A DNA stretch of 64,000 nt from Brevundimonas sp. (GCF_013912065.1 NZ_JACESA010000001.1:1-64000); one strand, 5' to 3'. Positions 1 to 8,197 are shown, counted from the first letter of the stretch. The notes: generated by a model not told the origin, from the sequence alone. Numbers and translations are program-made.

Positions 1-304
1 CGAAGACGATATGGGTCGAGTCGAGCCAGTGGTGGGTGATCGGCGCCTCGGGACTGTCCATGGCGCTCATCCGGTGCATGAAGGCGGGCGGCAGGGCCGG
101 GGCGGCGACGCAGGCGACGCAGCAGGCCATGGCCTTCATCGCCTTGGCCGGACGGTTGGGCGCGGGGTCGGTCGAGGTCGTCTCGTGGCTCATCTCATGG
201 CAGGGCGCCTCGGCCATGGCTGGAGCGGCCGAGACGCCGAGGGCGCCCAGCGTCAGCACCGCGAGGGCGCCGATCAGCAGCAGAAGGGACGAGGCGATCT
301 TCAC
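1..304 (-). CDS. Small exported Cys-rich protein of unknown function (3' end beyond window)
   Basis: A reverse-strand frame opens at a GTG (304-302) and stays open to the window edge, about 101 codons. The first ~30 residues form a typical Sec signal (VKIASS, a Leu/Ala-rich core, then SAAPAMA), so the product is probably periplasmic or secreted. The mature part has scattered Cys, His and Met (PCHEMSHE; MACCVACVAA), which could bind a metal or form disulfides. I do not recognise the family. The start is chosen because it gives an intact signal peptide; the GTG makes it less certain. The gene lies downstream of the acetyltransferase on the same strand, about 40 bp away. Confidence 0.55.
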   Translation of the reverse strand, partial: MKIASSLLLLIGALAVLTLGALGVSAAPAMAEAPCHEMSHETTSTDPAPNRPAKAMKAMACCVACVAAPALPPAFMHRMSAMDSPEAPITHHWLDSTHIVF

Positions 305-343
305 GGCGTCAGGATAGGGGCGGGCGCGGGGTGCGGCAACGGC

Positions 344-913
344 TCATCGCGCGGGCTTCTTGTCGACCAGGGGCAAGCCCGGCGCGTCGGGCGGGGTCTG
401 GCCGCCCGGACCCAGTTCGCGCTGCATGAAGACGACGTCGCGCCAGTCGTCGTGTTTCCAGCCCGCCGCCTTGAAGATCCCGGCGTCGGAGAAGCCGCGG
501 GCGCGGTGAAGGGCGATGGAGCCGATATTGTCTGAGTCCCCGATCACGGCGACCATCTGGCGCAGGCCCAGGGCCTCACAGGCGAGGATCAGGGCGTCGA
601 GCAGGGCGCCGGCGACGCCGCGACCGCGGGCCTCGGGGGCGACATAGATCGAGTCCTCGACCATGTAGCGATAGGCCTGGCGAGTGCGGAACGGCCCCGC
701 ATAGGCGTAGCCGACGACGGCGCCGTCGATCACGGCGACCAGCCGGGGCAGGCCCAGGGCCTGGACCGAAGCGAACCGGGCGGTCATCTCGATCTGGTCC
801 GGCGGCGCAAGCTCGAAGGTGCCGCGTCCGTTGGCGACGCTCTCGGCGTAGATGGCGGTGATCGCGGCCATGTCGGCGGGGGTCGCCTCGCGGATCAGGA
901 CGGCGGCGGCCAT
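344..913 (-). CDS. GNAT N-acetyltransferase, phosphinothricin acetyltransferase-like
   Basis: This 189-aa protein fills a single GNAT domain. It begins IREATPADMAAITAIYAE, carries the acetyl-CoA pyrophosphate loop APEARGRGVAG near residue 95, and has the GWKHDDWRDVVFMQREL stretch typical of the Pat/Bar (phosphinothricin and methionine sulfone/sulfoximine) acetyltransferases. It would acetylate an amino group of a small amino-acid analogue; the true substrate cannot be read from the sequence. The start ATG (913-911) overlaps the hemB stop by one base (TGATG), so the two genes are translationally coupled, although no functional link is evident. A longer frame upstream was rejected because it runs into hemB. 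Confidence 0.85.
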   Translation of the reverse strand: MAAAVLIREATPADMAAITAIYAESVANGRGTFELAPPDQIEMTARFASVQALGLPRLVAVIDGAVVGYAYAGPFRTRQAYRYMVEDSIYVAPEARGRGVAGALLDALILACEALGLRQMVAVIGDSDNIGSIALHRARGFSDAGIFKAAGWKHDDWRDVVFMQRELGPGGQTPPDAPGLPLVDKKPAR

Positions 914-1911
914 CAGCCCAGCAGCCGCGCAGCCTGGGGCGCGAAATAGGTCAGGACGCCCGCGCAACCGGCGCGCTTGAACCCGTGCAGGGTCTCCAGA
1001 ACGGCGCGGTCGTGGTCCAGCCAGCCGTTGGCGATCGAGGCCTGGATCATCGCGTACTCGCCGGACACCTGATAGGCGAAGGTCGGGACGCGGAAGGTCT
1101 CGGACACGCGGCGGACGATGTCGAGATAGGGCATGCCCGGCTTGACCATAACCGCGTCGGCGCCTTCCGACAGGTCCATGGCGACCTCCTTCAGGGCCTC
1201 GTCCGAGTTGGCGTAGTCCATCTGATAGGTCTTCTTGTCGCCCTTCAGCGCGGTCGAGGAGCCGACGGCGTCGCGATAGGGGCCGTAGAAGGCCGAGGCG
1301 AATTTGGCCGCATAGGACAGGATCAGGGTGTCGTGGAAGCCATTGGCCTCCAGCGCCTCGCGGACCGCCTGGATGCGGCCGTCCATCATGTCCGACGGGG
1401 CGACGACATCGGCGCCGGCGTGGGCGTGGATGAAGGCCTGTTCGGCGAGGCGGTCCAGGGTGGCGTCATTGACGATCCGGTCGCCCTCCATGACGCCGTC
1501 GTGGCCGTGGTCGGTGTAGCAGTCCAGGGCGACGTCGGTCATGACGCCGATCTCGGGCGCGGCGTCCTTGATGGCGCGGATACAGTCGGGGATCAGGCCG
1601 TCGGGATCGGTCGCCCCCGTGCCGACGCCGTCCTTGATCGCCCCGTCCACATTGGGAAACAGGGCCACCATCGGAATGCCCAGGTCGCGCGCCTCGACGG
1701 CCGCCTGCGCCGCCGCCTTGGGCGACAGGCGGAAGACGCCGGGCATGGAGGCGACCGGAACCCGGTCCTCGGCGCCGTCGTGGACGATCAGCGGCCAGAT
1801 CAGGTCGGCCGGGGTCAGGACGGTCTCGGCCACCAGGCGGCGGACCCAGGGACTGGCCCGCAAACGGCGCGGCCGGGCGAGCGGGAAGGGGGCGGGCTGA
1901 TAGGGAAGCAT
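913..1911 (-). CDS. hemB: Delta-aminolevulinic acid dehydratase (porphobilinogen synthase)
   Basis: The enzyme condenses two 5-aminolevulinate molecules into porphobilinogen, the second common step of haem biosynthesis, in the cytoplasm. The 332-aa product has the two active-site lysines in their usual contexts, YAAKFASAFYGPYRDA (Lys203) and AVMVKPGMPY (Schiff-base Lys257). The metal loop reads DVALDCYTDHGHDG (about 126-139), with Asp/Ala at two of the places where zinc-type enzymes have Cys; this is the magnesium-type loop usual in alphaproteobacteria. The start MLPYQPAPFPLARPRR is typical of the family. An open frame continues well upstream but has no HemB homology. The gene is the first of a two-gene unit with the GNAT gene and is divergent from the lipoprotein methyltransferase gene. 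Confidence 0.96.
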   Translation of the reverse strand: MLPYQPAPFPLARPRRLRASPWVRRLVAETVLTPADLIWPLIVHDGAEDRVPVASMPGVFRLSPKAAAQAAVEARDLGIPMVALFPNVDGAIKDGVGTGATDPDGLIPDCIRAIKDAAPEIGVMTDVALDCYTDHGHDGVMEGDRIVNDATLDRLAEQAFIHAHAGADVVAPSDMMDGRIQAVREALEANGFHDTLILSYAAKFASAFYGPYRDAVGSSTALKGDKKTYQMDYANSDEALKEVAMDLSEGADAVMVKPGMPYLDIVRRVSETFRVPTFAYQVSGEYAMIQASIANGWLDHDRAVLETLHGFKRAGCAGVLTYFAPQAARLLG

Positions 1912-2058
1912 GGCGGGACTTTCGAAACCTGGCGCCGGACTAGCGCCGCCGGAGCCGGGGCGCAAATCGCGTGAGGCTTCGGATCGTTTCGGCCGTGATA
2001 CCGGCTTGCGCGGATCGGCGAAATGCGAGCCTATCGCGACAAACTCAGGGAGAAGACC

Positions 2059-2862
2059 ATGATGAAGCGATTGGCGGCGGGCGCGGCGGTTCTGGCCCTG
2101 GCGGCGGGACTGTCGGGGTGCATCATCATCGCGTCGGACGGCGGCGAGCGGGTCGTCGTGGCGGGAGAGACCGTCGGCCTGAGCGCGCCCTCCTATATGT
2201 CGCTGTATTCGGACGCCGTCGCCGATCCCCGGCGTCCGGCCGAGGAGGTCGAGCGCGACCCCCTGCGCCATCCGGCCGAGATCCTGGCCTTCGCCCAGGT
2301 GGCGCCGGGCGACAAGGTCGCCGATATCCGCCCCGGCGCGGGCTATTTCTCGCGCCTGTTCTCGGACGTGGTCGGGCCGACCGGCCGGGTCTACGCCTTC
2401 GTGCCCGAGCGGACGATGGCGCGGGAGAATCCGACGGCCGACCTGTTGGTCGCGGCCTATCCGAACATCACGCGCGTCAACGGCCTGCTGGACTCGATGA
2501 GTTTCGCCGAGCCGCTGGACCTGATCTTCATGAGCCAGGAATATCACGACTTCCACATCCCCGGCTTCAACACCGATGTGGCCAAGATGAACGCGGCGGT
2601 GTTCGCGGCCCTGAAGCCGGGCGGCCTCTATGTGGTGATCGATCACCAGGCGGCGCCCGGAACCGGGATTTCGGCGGTCCAGACCCTGCACCGGATCGAG
2701 GGCGACTATCTGAGGCGGGAGGTCGAGGCCGCGGGCTTCGTTTTCGACGGCGAGAGCGCGGTGGTGGCCAATCCGGCCGACGACCACAGTCTGAACGTTT
2801 TCGACGCCGCCATTCGCGGCCGGACCGACCAGTTCGTCTATCGCTTCAGGAAGCCGGGCTGA
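2059..2862 (+). CDS. Predicted lipoprotein with class I methyltransferase fold
   Basis: The 267-aa product starts with a lipoprotein signal peptide (MMKRLAAG, hydrophobic stretch, lipobox LSGC near residue 20). A methyltransferase-like domain of the COG4798 type follows, with HPAEILAFAQVAPGDKVADI, RPGAGYFS in place of the usual glycine-rich SAM loop, and a late KPGGLYVVIDH strand. Proteins of this group are predicted SAM-dependent methyltransferases, but placement on an outer or inner membrane leaflet makes SAM access puzzling, so the role is unknown. ATG 2059 is preceded by AGGGAGA at good spacing; an in-frame upstream ATG at 2023 has no such site and would hide the signal peptide. The 3' end overlaps the convergent small gene by 17 bp. 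Confidence 0.8.
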   Translation: MMKRLAAGAAVLALAAGLSGCIIIASDGGERVVVAGETVGLSAPSYMSLYSDAVADPRRPAEEVERDPLRHPAEILAFAQVAPGDKVADIRPGAGYFSRLFSDVVGPTGRVYAFVPERTMARENPTADLLVAAYPNITRVNGLLDSMSFAEPLDLIFMSQEYHDFHIPGFNTDVAKMNAAVFAALKPGGLYVVIDHQAAPGTGISAVQTLHRIEGDYLRREVEAAGFVFDGESAVVANPADDHSLNVFDAAIRGRTDQFVYRFRKPG

Positions 2863-3118
2863 AGGCGTCATAGCCTGAGCCCAGCGGTTGCCCGGCGTCC
2901 AGACGGAGCTGGGCCTGTTCGGCGAGCAGCAGGGGCCAGGGCAGGATGAAGTCGTCATAGGTCACGGCGTGGCGCGCCTGCATCGACCACAGGAACAGCT
3001 GCTCGCGTTCGCACCGGGGCTCGGCCCGGCCGGTGGCGACCAGCTCCAGCCTGTGCCGCTGAAGGGCGTAGGCGAACAGGCGTCGGTTGCGGGCGAGGCT
3101 GGGACGGCGGGGGCGCAT
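2846..3118 (-). CDS. Small basic hypothetical protein, 90 aa
   Basis: A 90-aa frame with an AGAAGGA ribosome-binding site before its ATG (3118-3116). The protein is rich in Arg, Leu and Ala and has no signal peptide or membrane segment. A central stretch LFLWSMQARHAVTYDDF and a C-terminal LLAEQAQLRLDAGQPLG look like conserved helical protein rather than random translation. I do not recognise the family. The frame remains open far upstream (to about 3472), but only the part from MRPRRPSL follows a ribosome-binding site. It converges on the methyltransferase gene, and the two coding ends overlap by 17 bp. Confidence 0.55.
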   Translation of the reverse strand: MRPRRPSLARNRRLFAYALQRHRLELVATGRAEPRCEREQLFLWSMQARHAVTYDDFILPWPLLLAEQAQLRLDAGQPLGSGYDAFSPAS

Positions 3119-3759
3119 GGCGGTTTCCTTCTGATTTTCGGCGTGGGTGAGAATTGGCTTCGTTCCCCGCCGCTTTCGCGGCGAAGTTGGGGGAGGGGGC
3201 GGGACGCCGGGTCTGCGCCCGGTGAGATGTGTTTTGTTACCGTTTCGGCGCAGTCGTTCGTCCCGTGCGGTCGTTTTCCACGCGCCCTCCGGCTGGCGGC
3301 CCTTGCTTTCGAGCCTTGCCGGATCGGCGGGACGCCTTGCGACGCCTTCGCCGGGGCGGACATGCCGGTGACGACACCGACGGCGGTCCGCATCCGAAGC
3401 GCGCGGCGGGCAGAGGACGGCATCCATCGCCGCCCTTAAGGCCCCCGGCGGTCTCCACCCCGCCGGCTTCATCGCTCGACCACAGCCCCGCCGCCGTCAG
3501 GGCGTGGATCCGACGCCCTCCCCATCGGCGGGGATGGAAAGCAGCATAGGGGCGCCGGGACCCCTGGGGCGTCGATCGGGGCGAGAAAGACGCAAGCGGT
3601 TGGAAAGACTGGGTTTGGACCAGCGTCATTGTGACAGTTGGGGCGGGAAGGTCGTCGTTTGCGTCGGTGAGGCGTCGAGAGCCCCTCCACCCCCGCGCAA
3701 GAGGCGCGGCGGTCCCCCTCCCCGCAAAGCGGGGAGGAGACGATGGGGCGGCGAGATCT
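3119..3759. other. Long non-coding stretch upstream of serS
   Basis: About 640 bases with no frame I would call a gene. Several overlapping frames are open on both strands but have low-complexity Arg/Pro/Gly products and no ribosome-binding sites. Visible structure includes REP-like GC palindromes (around 3160-3205 and 3715-3740, for example CTCCCCGCAAAGCGGGGAG) and a 7-bp-arm hairpin CCGGCGG...CCGCCGG around 3445-3470. A structured small RNA cannot be excluded, but I recognise none (no SRP, tmRNA or RNase P signature). Confidence 0.4.
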
Positions 3760-3833
3760 GTCTCCTCCCCACGGAGTGGGGAGGTGGCGCGGCGCTTCTT
3801 CAGCGCCGTGACGGAGGGGTTCTAAACCGCGTC
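3760..3833 (+). repeat. 74-bp dispersed repeat, copy A
   Basis: This stretch begins GTCTCCTCCCCACGGAGTGG and ends GGTTCTAAACCGCGTC. It is almost identical (two differing bases by eye) to the reverse complement of 6982-7055. It contains two internal palindromes, TCCCCAC...GTGGGGA and GGCGCTTCTTCAGCGCC, so an RNA copy would fold into a double hairpin, as in REP/BIME-type intergenic elements. It lies about 100 bp before serS. Confidence 0.85.
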
Positions 3834-3935
3834 GCCGATGTGCGGGCGCGATGAAAGATGAGCCGGGGCGCGTTGCTCGACTCCGTCGGGGAGGTTAGAG
3901 CGTTCGGCTTCTCCCGCCTTGCCGAAGTTTCGACC

Positions 3936-5366
3936 ATGCACGACATCAGAGCCATCCGCGAAAACCCGCAGGTCTATGTGGCGGGCTGGTCGTCGCGCGG
4001 GGTCGATGAGGCCGACGGGCTGGTCGCCGAAATCCTGCGGCTGGACGCCGAACTGCGCCACGCCCAGACCACGGGCCAGGACGCCCTGGCCAAGCGCAAC
4101 GCCGCCTCCAAGCTGATCGGCGCCGCCATGGGGCGCAAGGACATGGACGAGGCCGACCGGCTGAAGGCCGAGGTCGAGGCGCTGAAGGGCGATATCGCGG
4201 CAGCGGCCGAGGTCGAGGCGACGGTGGGCAAACAGCTGCGCGACCTGCTGGCGGGCCTGAAGAACCTGGCGGCCGAGGATGTGCCGGACGGCGAGGACGA
4301 GGCGGGCAATGTCGAGGTCTCGCGTTGGGGCACGCCGCGTGAAGGCGGCCCGGCCAAGGATCACGCCGACCTGGGCGAGGCCCTTGGGATGCTGGACTTC
4401 GAGGCGGCGGCGAAGATGTCGGGCGCCCGGTTCGCGGTGCTGAAGGGGCAGCTGGCGCGGCTGGAACGGGCCGTGGGCCAGTTCATGCTGGACCTGCAGA
4501 CGGATCAGCACGGCTATCTGGAAGTGAACCCGCCGCTGCTGGTGCGGGACGAGGCGATGTTCGGCACCGGGCAACTGCCGAAGTTCAAGGAGGACTTGTT
4601 CGGAACCACCTCGTTCGATTTCGATCTCTTTGAGAGCCAATACCAACGCCTTCAAACATTTTCCCACCAAGCCCAAGGAGCGGGAGATTACGAAGAAGCT
4701 ATCGGGTTTATTTCCGAAACAATGACCTTGTTGAGTGACGGACCCAACAAAGTCAGTCACTACCTCATCCCCACCGCCGAGGTCTCCCTGACCAATCTCG
4801 TGCGCGAGACCATTCTGTCCGAGGACGACCTCGCCACGCCGATGCGGATGACGGCCCTGACGCCCTGTTTCCGGGCCGAGGCGGGGTCGGCGGGGCGGGA
4901 TACGCGCGGGCTGATCCGCCAGCACCAGTTCTCCAAGGTCGAGATGGTGTCGATCGCGCGGCCCGAGGACTCGGACGCCGAGCACGAGCGGATGACCGGC
5001 TGCGCCGAGGCGGTGCTGAAGGCGCTGGAGCTGCCGTTCCGGCGGATGCTGCTGTGCAAGGGCGATATGGGCTTCTCGGCCCAGAAGACCTTCGATCTGG
5101 AGGTCTGGCTGCCCAGCCAGGGGACCTATCGCGAGATCAGTTCCTGCTCCAACTGCGGGGACTTCCAGGCGCGGCGCATGGAGGCGCGGTTCAAGCGGGC
5201 GGGCGAGAAGAAGACCGAGTTCGTCCATACGCTGAACGGGTCGGGCCTGGCGGTCGGCCGGACCCTGGTGGCGATCATGGAAAACTATCAGCAGGACGAC
5301 GGGCGGATCGCGGTGCCGACGGTGTTGCAGCCCTATATGGGAGGTTTGACCCATGTGGGCGCTTAA
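3936..5366 (+). CDS. serS: Seryl-tRNA synthetase with an unusual internal insertion
   Basis: Class II synthetase that charges tRNA-Ser (and tRNA-Sec where present). The 476-aa product begins [18 protein letters not shown] and has the N-terminal coiled-coil tRNA-binding arm (about 30-110). The catalytic core carries motif 1 (near [11 protein letters not shown]), motif 2 ([20 protein letters not shown]) and motif 3 ([19 protein letters not shown]). Between [11 protein letters not shown] and [12 protein letters not shown] it has about 40 residues more than the E. coli enzyme (roughly residues 226-275). That segment is about 47% GC by hand count over 4621-4740 and uses codons unlike its surroundings. 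All catalytic motifs downstream are intact, so the enzyme is probably functional. ATG 3936 is chosen over an in-frame 3858 start by homology. It heads a serS-surE-pcm unit. Confidence 0.93.
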   Translation: MHDIRAIRENPQVYVAGWSSRGVDEADGLVAEILRLDAELRHAQTTGQDALAKRNAASKLIGAAMGRKDMDEADRLKAEVEALKGDIAAAAEVEATVGKQLRDLLAGLKNLAAEDVPDGEDEAGNVEVSRWGTPREGGPAKDHADLGEALGMLDFEAAAKMSGARFAVLKGQLARLERAVGQFMLDLQTDQHGYLEVNPPLLVRDEAMFGTGQLPKFKEDLFGTTSFDFDLFESQYQRLQTFSHQAQGAGDYEEAIGFISETMTLLSDGPNKVSHYLIPTAEVSLTNLVRETILSEDDLATPMRMTALTPCFRAEAGSAGRDTRGLIRQHQFSKVEMVSIARPEDSDAEHERMTGCAEAVLKALELPFRRMLLCKGDMGFSAQKTFDLEVWLPSQGTYREISSCSNCGDFQARRMEARFKRAGEKKTEFVHTLNGSGLAVGRTLVAIMENYQQDDGRIAVPTVLQPYMGGLTHVGA

Positions 5367-5367
5367 T

Positions 5368-5491
5368 CTTCCCCCCTTGGGGGAGGGGGACCGCGAAGCG
5401 GTTGAGGGGGCTTGCCGCCTCCGTGACGGTTCCGCCTTGCCCCCCTCTGGCGCGCTATGCGCGCCTGTCTCCCCCCAAGGGGGGGAGATCG
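5368..5491. repeat. Imperfect palindromic element between serS and surE
   Basis: The element opens with TCTTCCCCCCTTGGGGGAG and closes with CTCCCCCCAAGGGGGGGAGA, which are near-perfect inverted ends. Internal hairpins are CCGCGAAGCGG and GGCGCGCTATGCGCGCC. At about 124 bp with terminal inverted repeats it resembles a paired REP or MITE-like element dropped into the serS-surE gap. Its last GGGGGGAGA sits just before the surE ATG and provides the apparent Shine-Dalgarno sequence. Confidence 0.65.
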
Positions 5492-5492
5492 C

Positions 5493-6284
5493 ATGAGAAT
5501 CCTCCTGACAAACGACGACGGGATCGAGGCGGAAGGTCTTGAATCCCTTGAGCGGATCGCCCGGACGCTGAGCGACGACATCTGGGTGTGCGCCCCCGCC
5601 GTCGAACAGTCGGCCAAGGGGCGGGGGATCACGCTCAGCGAGCCGCTGCGGGTCCATAAACTGGGCGAGCGGCGGTTCTCGGTAACGGGGACGCCGACCG
5701 ACTGCGTCATCCTGGCGGTCAACGACCTGATGCCCGAGCGGCCGGACCTGGTGCTGTCGGGCGTCAACCGGGGGCACAATATCGGCGAGGACGTCAGCTA
5801 TTCCGGCACGGTCGCCGGCGCGTTGCAGGGCATGGCCTTCGGCATCCGCTCCATCGCCCTGAGCCAGAGCCTGGAACGGTTCCATGACGAGGTGGTGGCC
5901 CACTGGGAGACGGCCGAGGCCTTCGCCCCCGCCATCATCAGCCGCCTGCTGGACCAGAAATGGGCGCCGGGGGTGGTGATGAACCTGAACTTCCCAAATC
6001 TGCCGCCGGAACGGGTCGAGCAGATCGAGGTGACGACCCAGGGCTTCCGCGACGTGGGCGAGATGCATGCGGTGCGGCGAACCGACCTGCGCGGGCGGGA
6101 TTACTACTGGATGAGTTTCCGGGGCGAGAAACAGGAGCACGCCGAGGGCACGGACCTGCGCGCCATCGAGGCGGGGCGGATTTCGGTCACGCCGCTGCAC
6201 ATCGATCTGACCCACATGCCCAGCGTCCACGACCTGAAGACGGTGCTGGGCGGGGCGCCGCCCAAGTCGGTGAAGGCCGCATGA
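5493..6284 (+). CDS. surE: 5'-nucleotidase SurE
   Basis: Survival protein E, a divalent-metal-dependent phosphatase that dephosphorylates nucleoside 5'-monophosphates (and often polyphosphate) in the cytoplasm. The 263-aa product starts MRILLTNDDGIEAEGLESLE, where the DD pair binds metal, and has the second signature SGVNRGHNIGEDVSYSGTV near residue 92. The start is fixed by this N-terminus; GGGGGGAGA lies 4 bp upstream and belongs to the palindromic element. The stop overlaps the pcm start (ATGA). The pairing surE-pcm is conserved across proteobacteria as a stress-survival and protein-repair unit. Confidence 0.96.
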   Translation: MRILLTNDDGIEAEGLESLERIARTLSDDIWVCAPAVEQSAKGRGITLSEPLRVHKLGERRFSVTGTPTDCVILAVNDLMPERPDLVLSGVNRGHNIGEDVSYSGTVAGALQGMAFGIRSIALSQSLERFHDEVVAHWETAEAFAPAIISRLLDQKWAPGVVMNLNFPNLPPERVEQIEVTTQGFRDVGEMHAVRRTDLRGRDYYWMSFRGEKQEHAEGTDLRAIEAGRISVTPLHIDLTHMPSVHDLKTVLGGAPPKSVKAA

Positions 6285-6925
6285 ACCTGCACGACGACCG
6301 CGCCGGCCGGCTGATCCTGTCGCTGCGCCAGCAGGGGGTGACGGAGCCCCGGGTGCTGGCGGCGATGGAGAGCATCGACCGCGCGGTCTTCGTGCATGAG
6401 AAATTCCTGGATCAGGCCTGGGAGGACCAGGCCCTGCCGATCGACTGCGCCCAGACCATCAGCCAGCCCTATATCGTCGGCCTGATGACCCAGGCCCTGG
6501 ACGTCCAGCCGCGCCACCGGGTGCTGGAGATCGGCACGGGCAGCGGATACCAGTGCGCGGTGCTGTCGCGGCTGGCGCGCTATGTCTATTCGGTCGAGCG
6601 GTATCGCAGCCTGCTGGTCGAGGCCGAGGCCCGGCTGCGGACGCTGGAGATCGACAATGTCATCACCAGACACGGCGACGGCGGCCTGGGCTGGGCCGAA
6701 CAGGCGCCGTTCGACCGGATCATGGTGACGGCGGCCTCGCCGGCCGAGCCGACCGAACTGCTGAAACAGCTGAAGCCGAACGGGGTGCTGGTTGCGCCGG
6801 TGGGCCGCACCTCGGTGCAGATGCTGCACCGCTATGTCGGCCAGGGCGACGGATCGTTCCGCCGCGAGAGCCTGACCGAGGTGCGGTTCGTGCCCCTGGT
6901 CGAGGGGACGGCGAAGGAGGGGTGA
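6281..6925 (+). CDS. pcm: Protein-L-isoaspartate O-methyltransferase
   Basis: The enzyme methylates isoaspartyl residues in damaged proteins using SAM, starting their repair. The 214-aa product has the family features: an N-terminal MESIDRAVFVHEKF, the substrate loop IDCAQTISQPYIVGLMTQAL (the QTISQP element), the SAM motif VLEIGTGSGYQCAVLSRLA near residue 76, and a late KPNGVLVAPVG. It overlaps surE by 4 bp (ATGA), so the two are translated together. The C-terminal end is followed within 60 bp by copy B of the 74-bp repeat. Confidence 0.96.
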   Translation: MNLHDDRAGRLILSLRQQGVTEPRVLAAMESIDRAVFVHEKFLDQAWEDQALPIDCAQTISQPYIVGLMTQALDVQPRHRVLEIGTGSGYQCAVLSRLARYVYSVERYRSLLVEAEARLRTLEIDNVITRHGDGGLGWAEQAPFDRIMVTAASPAEPTELLKQLKPNGVLVAPVGRTSVQMLHRYVGQGDGSFRRESLTEVRFVPLVEGTAKEG

Positions 6926-6981
6926 AGAACCCCTCCTCCTCGCTTGCGCAGGGGTGGGCTGGACGTTCTACGGGCGCTGGT

Positions 6982-7055
6982 GATGCGGTTTAGAACCCCT
7001 CCGTCACGGCGCTGAAGAAGCGCCGCGCCACCTCCCCACTGCGTGGGGAGGAGAC
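6982..7055 (-). repeat. 74-bp dispersed repeat, copy B (inverted relative to copy A)
   Basis: Reverse complement of 3760-3833 with two differences by eye. It lies between pcm and the LytM-protein gene. Together the copies form a long inverted pair flanking serS-surE-pcm. Confidence 0.85.
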
Positions 7056-7171
7056 GGTTCACCGTCTGCCGTTAACCTTCGCGCCCAATTTTGGCGATGA
7101 TTGCGGGCTTGGCTTGGCCGGCGCGAGCGGGCACACCGGGCGGGCGGTTTTAACTATGTGAGGAGCGGCCG

Positions 7172-8197
7172 GTGGCGGTGATGTCTGGCTGGATGAGAGC
7201 GGTTCTGATCGCGGGAGCCTCGCTGAGCGCGGCGGCCTGTATGACCTATCCGTCAGAGCCGCGCTATTCGACGCGGCCGACGCCGGTGCAGCCGGCGCCG
7301 TCCTCCGCGCCGGTCCAGGCTCAGCCCTATCAGCAGCCGCCCGTGACGGCGCCGGTCGGTTCGGTGGAGGGCGGGGCGCTGCCGCCGCCCGTGTCGACCA
7401 CGCCGGCTCAGCCGACCTATCCGACGACGCCCGCCCCGTCAGTCCCGTCCGCCGTGGTGACGCCGGGCGCCGCCTATGTGATCCAGCCGGGCGACACGAT
7501 TTCGGGCGTGGGTCGGCGCTTCCAGACCCCGGTCCAGACCTTGATCGACCTGAACGGCCTGGGGCCGCGCGGCGCGATCACGACCGGTCAGCGAATCATC
7601 CTGCCCGACGCCGCCGTCGATACGGGACGCGACCCTTATGCGACCGGACCGTCGCCGGCCGGGGTGCTGGTGCCGAACAATGGCGTGGCCCCGCCGCCCC
7701 CGCCGCCGCCGTCGGGCGCGGCCGCCCTGCCGGCCCAGACGCGACCGCCGGTCGTGACCGCCCCCTCGACAGCGACCGCGCAGGCGACGACGCCGATCGC
7801 CGGCGGCCCCATCGCCCTGCAGTGGCCCGTGCGCGGCGACATCCTGCGCCGGTTCGGGCCGGTGGGCATGGGCGAGCGCAACAACGGGATCAATATCGGC
7901 GCTTCGGCCGGGGCCTCGGTGGTCGCGGCTTCGGGCGGACGAGTGGCCTATGTCGGCGACGATCTGGTGGGGCAGGGGCTGACGGTGCTGATCGTCCACA
8001 ACGGCGGCTGGCGTACGGTCTATGGTCATCTGGGCTCGGCGACGGTCAAGGACGGTGACGACGTGCGTGCCGGCCAGCAGATCGGTACGGTCGGCCTGAC
8101 GGCCGGCGACGGCCGACCCTCGATCCACTTCGAGACCCGCCAGATGCGCGGCGACGACCCCGTCGCAGTCGATCCCCTGACGGTATTGCCTCGCTGA
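7172..8197 (+). CDS. nlpD: LysM/LytM (M23) lipoprotein, degenerate NlpD-like division factor
   Basis: A 341-aa envelope protein: lipoprotein signal with lipobox SAAAC (Cys23), a Pro/Gln-rich linker (24-100), one LysM peptidoglycan-binding domain (YVIQPGDTISGVGRRF, about 101-146), a second Pro-rich linker, and a C-terminal M23/LytM domain (about 216-335). The LytM zinc ligands are missing. Where active enzymes have HxGxD this reads NNGINIGA, and the final HxH is PSIHFE, with only YGHL kept. Inactive LytM domains of this kind (NlpD, EnvC) activate amidases at the division septum. Position after surE-pcm matches E. coli surE-pcm-nlpD, which supports the assignment. The GTG start (7172) has AGGAG 6 bp upstream; ATG 7181 is an alternative. 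Confidence 0.82.
   Translation: MAVMSGWMRAVLIAGASLSAAACMTYPSEPRYSTRPTPVQPAPSSAPVQAQPYQQPPVTAPVGSVEGGALPPPVSTTPAQPTYPTTPAPSVPSAVVTPGAAYVIQPGDTISGVGRRFQTPVQTLIDLNGLGPRGAITTGQRIILPDAAVDTGRDPYATGPSPAGVLVPNNGVAPPPPPPPSGAAALPAQTRPPVVTAPSTATAQATTPIAGGPIALQWPVRGDILRRFGPVGMGERNNGINIGASAGASVVAASGGRVAYVGDDLVGQGLTVLIVHNGGWRTVYGHLGSATVKDGDDVRAGQQIGTVGLTAGDGRPSIHFETRQMRGDDPVAVDPLTVLPR

Noticed and set aside
1912-2958. Extension of the hemB frame far upstream of its family start
   Set aside because: The extra product has no homology to any HemB region and overlaps the divergent lipoprotein gene; MLPYQPAPFPLARPRR is the usual N-terminus.
3229-3629. Overlapping frames of 106-130 codons on both strands upstream of serS
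   Set aside because: Low-complexity Arg/Pro products, no ribosome-binding sites, and the region holds REP-like repeats.
3119-3935. Possible structured RNA gene (SRP RNA, tmRNA or RNase P RNA) upstream of serS
   Set aside because: None of the conserved cores of these RNAs could be found on either strand; only GC hairpins are visible.
7681-7770. CCG-rich run encoding polyproline in the NlpD-like gene, considered as a repeat array
   Set aside because: It encodes the Pro-rich linker in frame and has no regular spacer structure, so it is neither CRISPR nor a tandem repeat.
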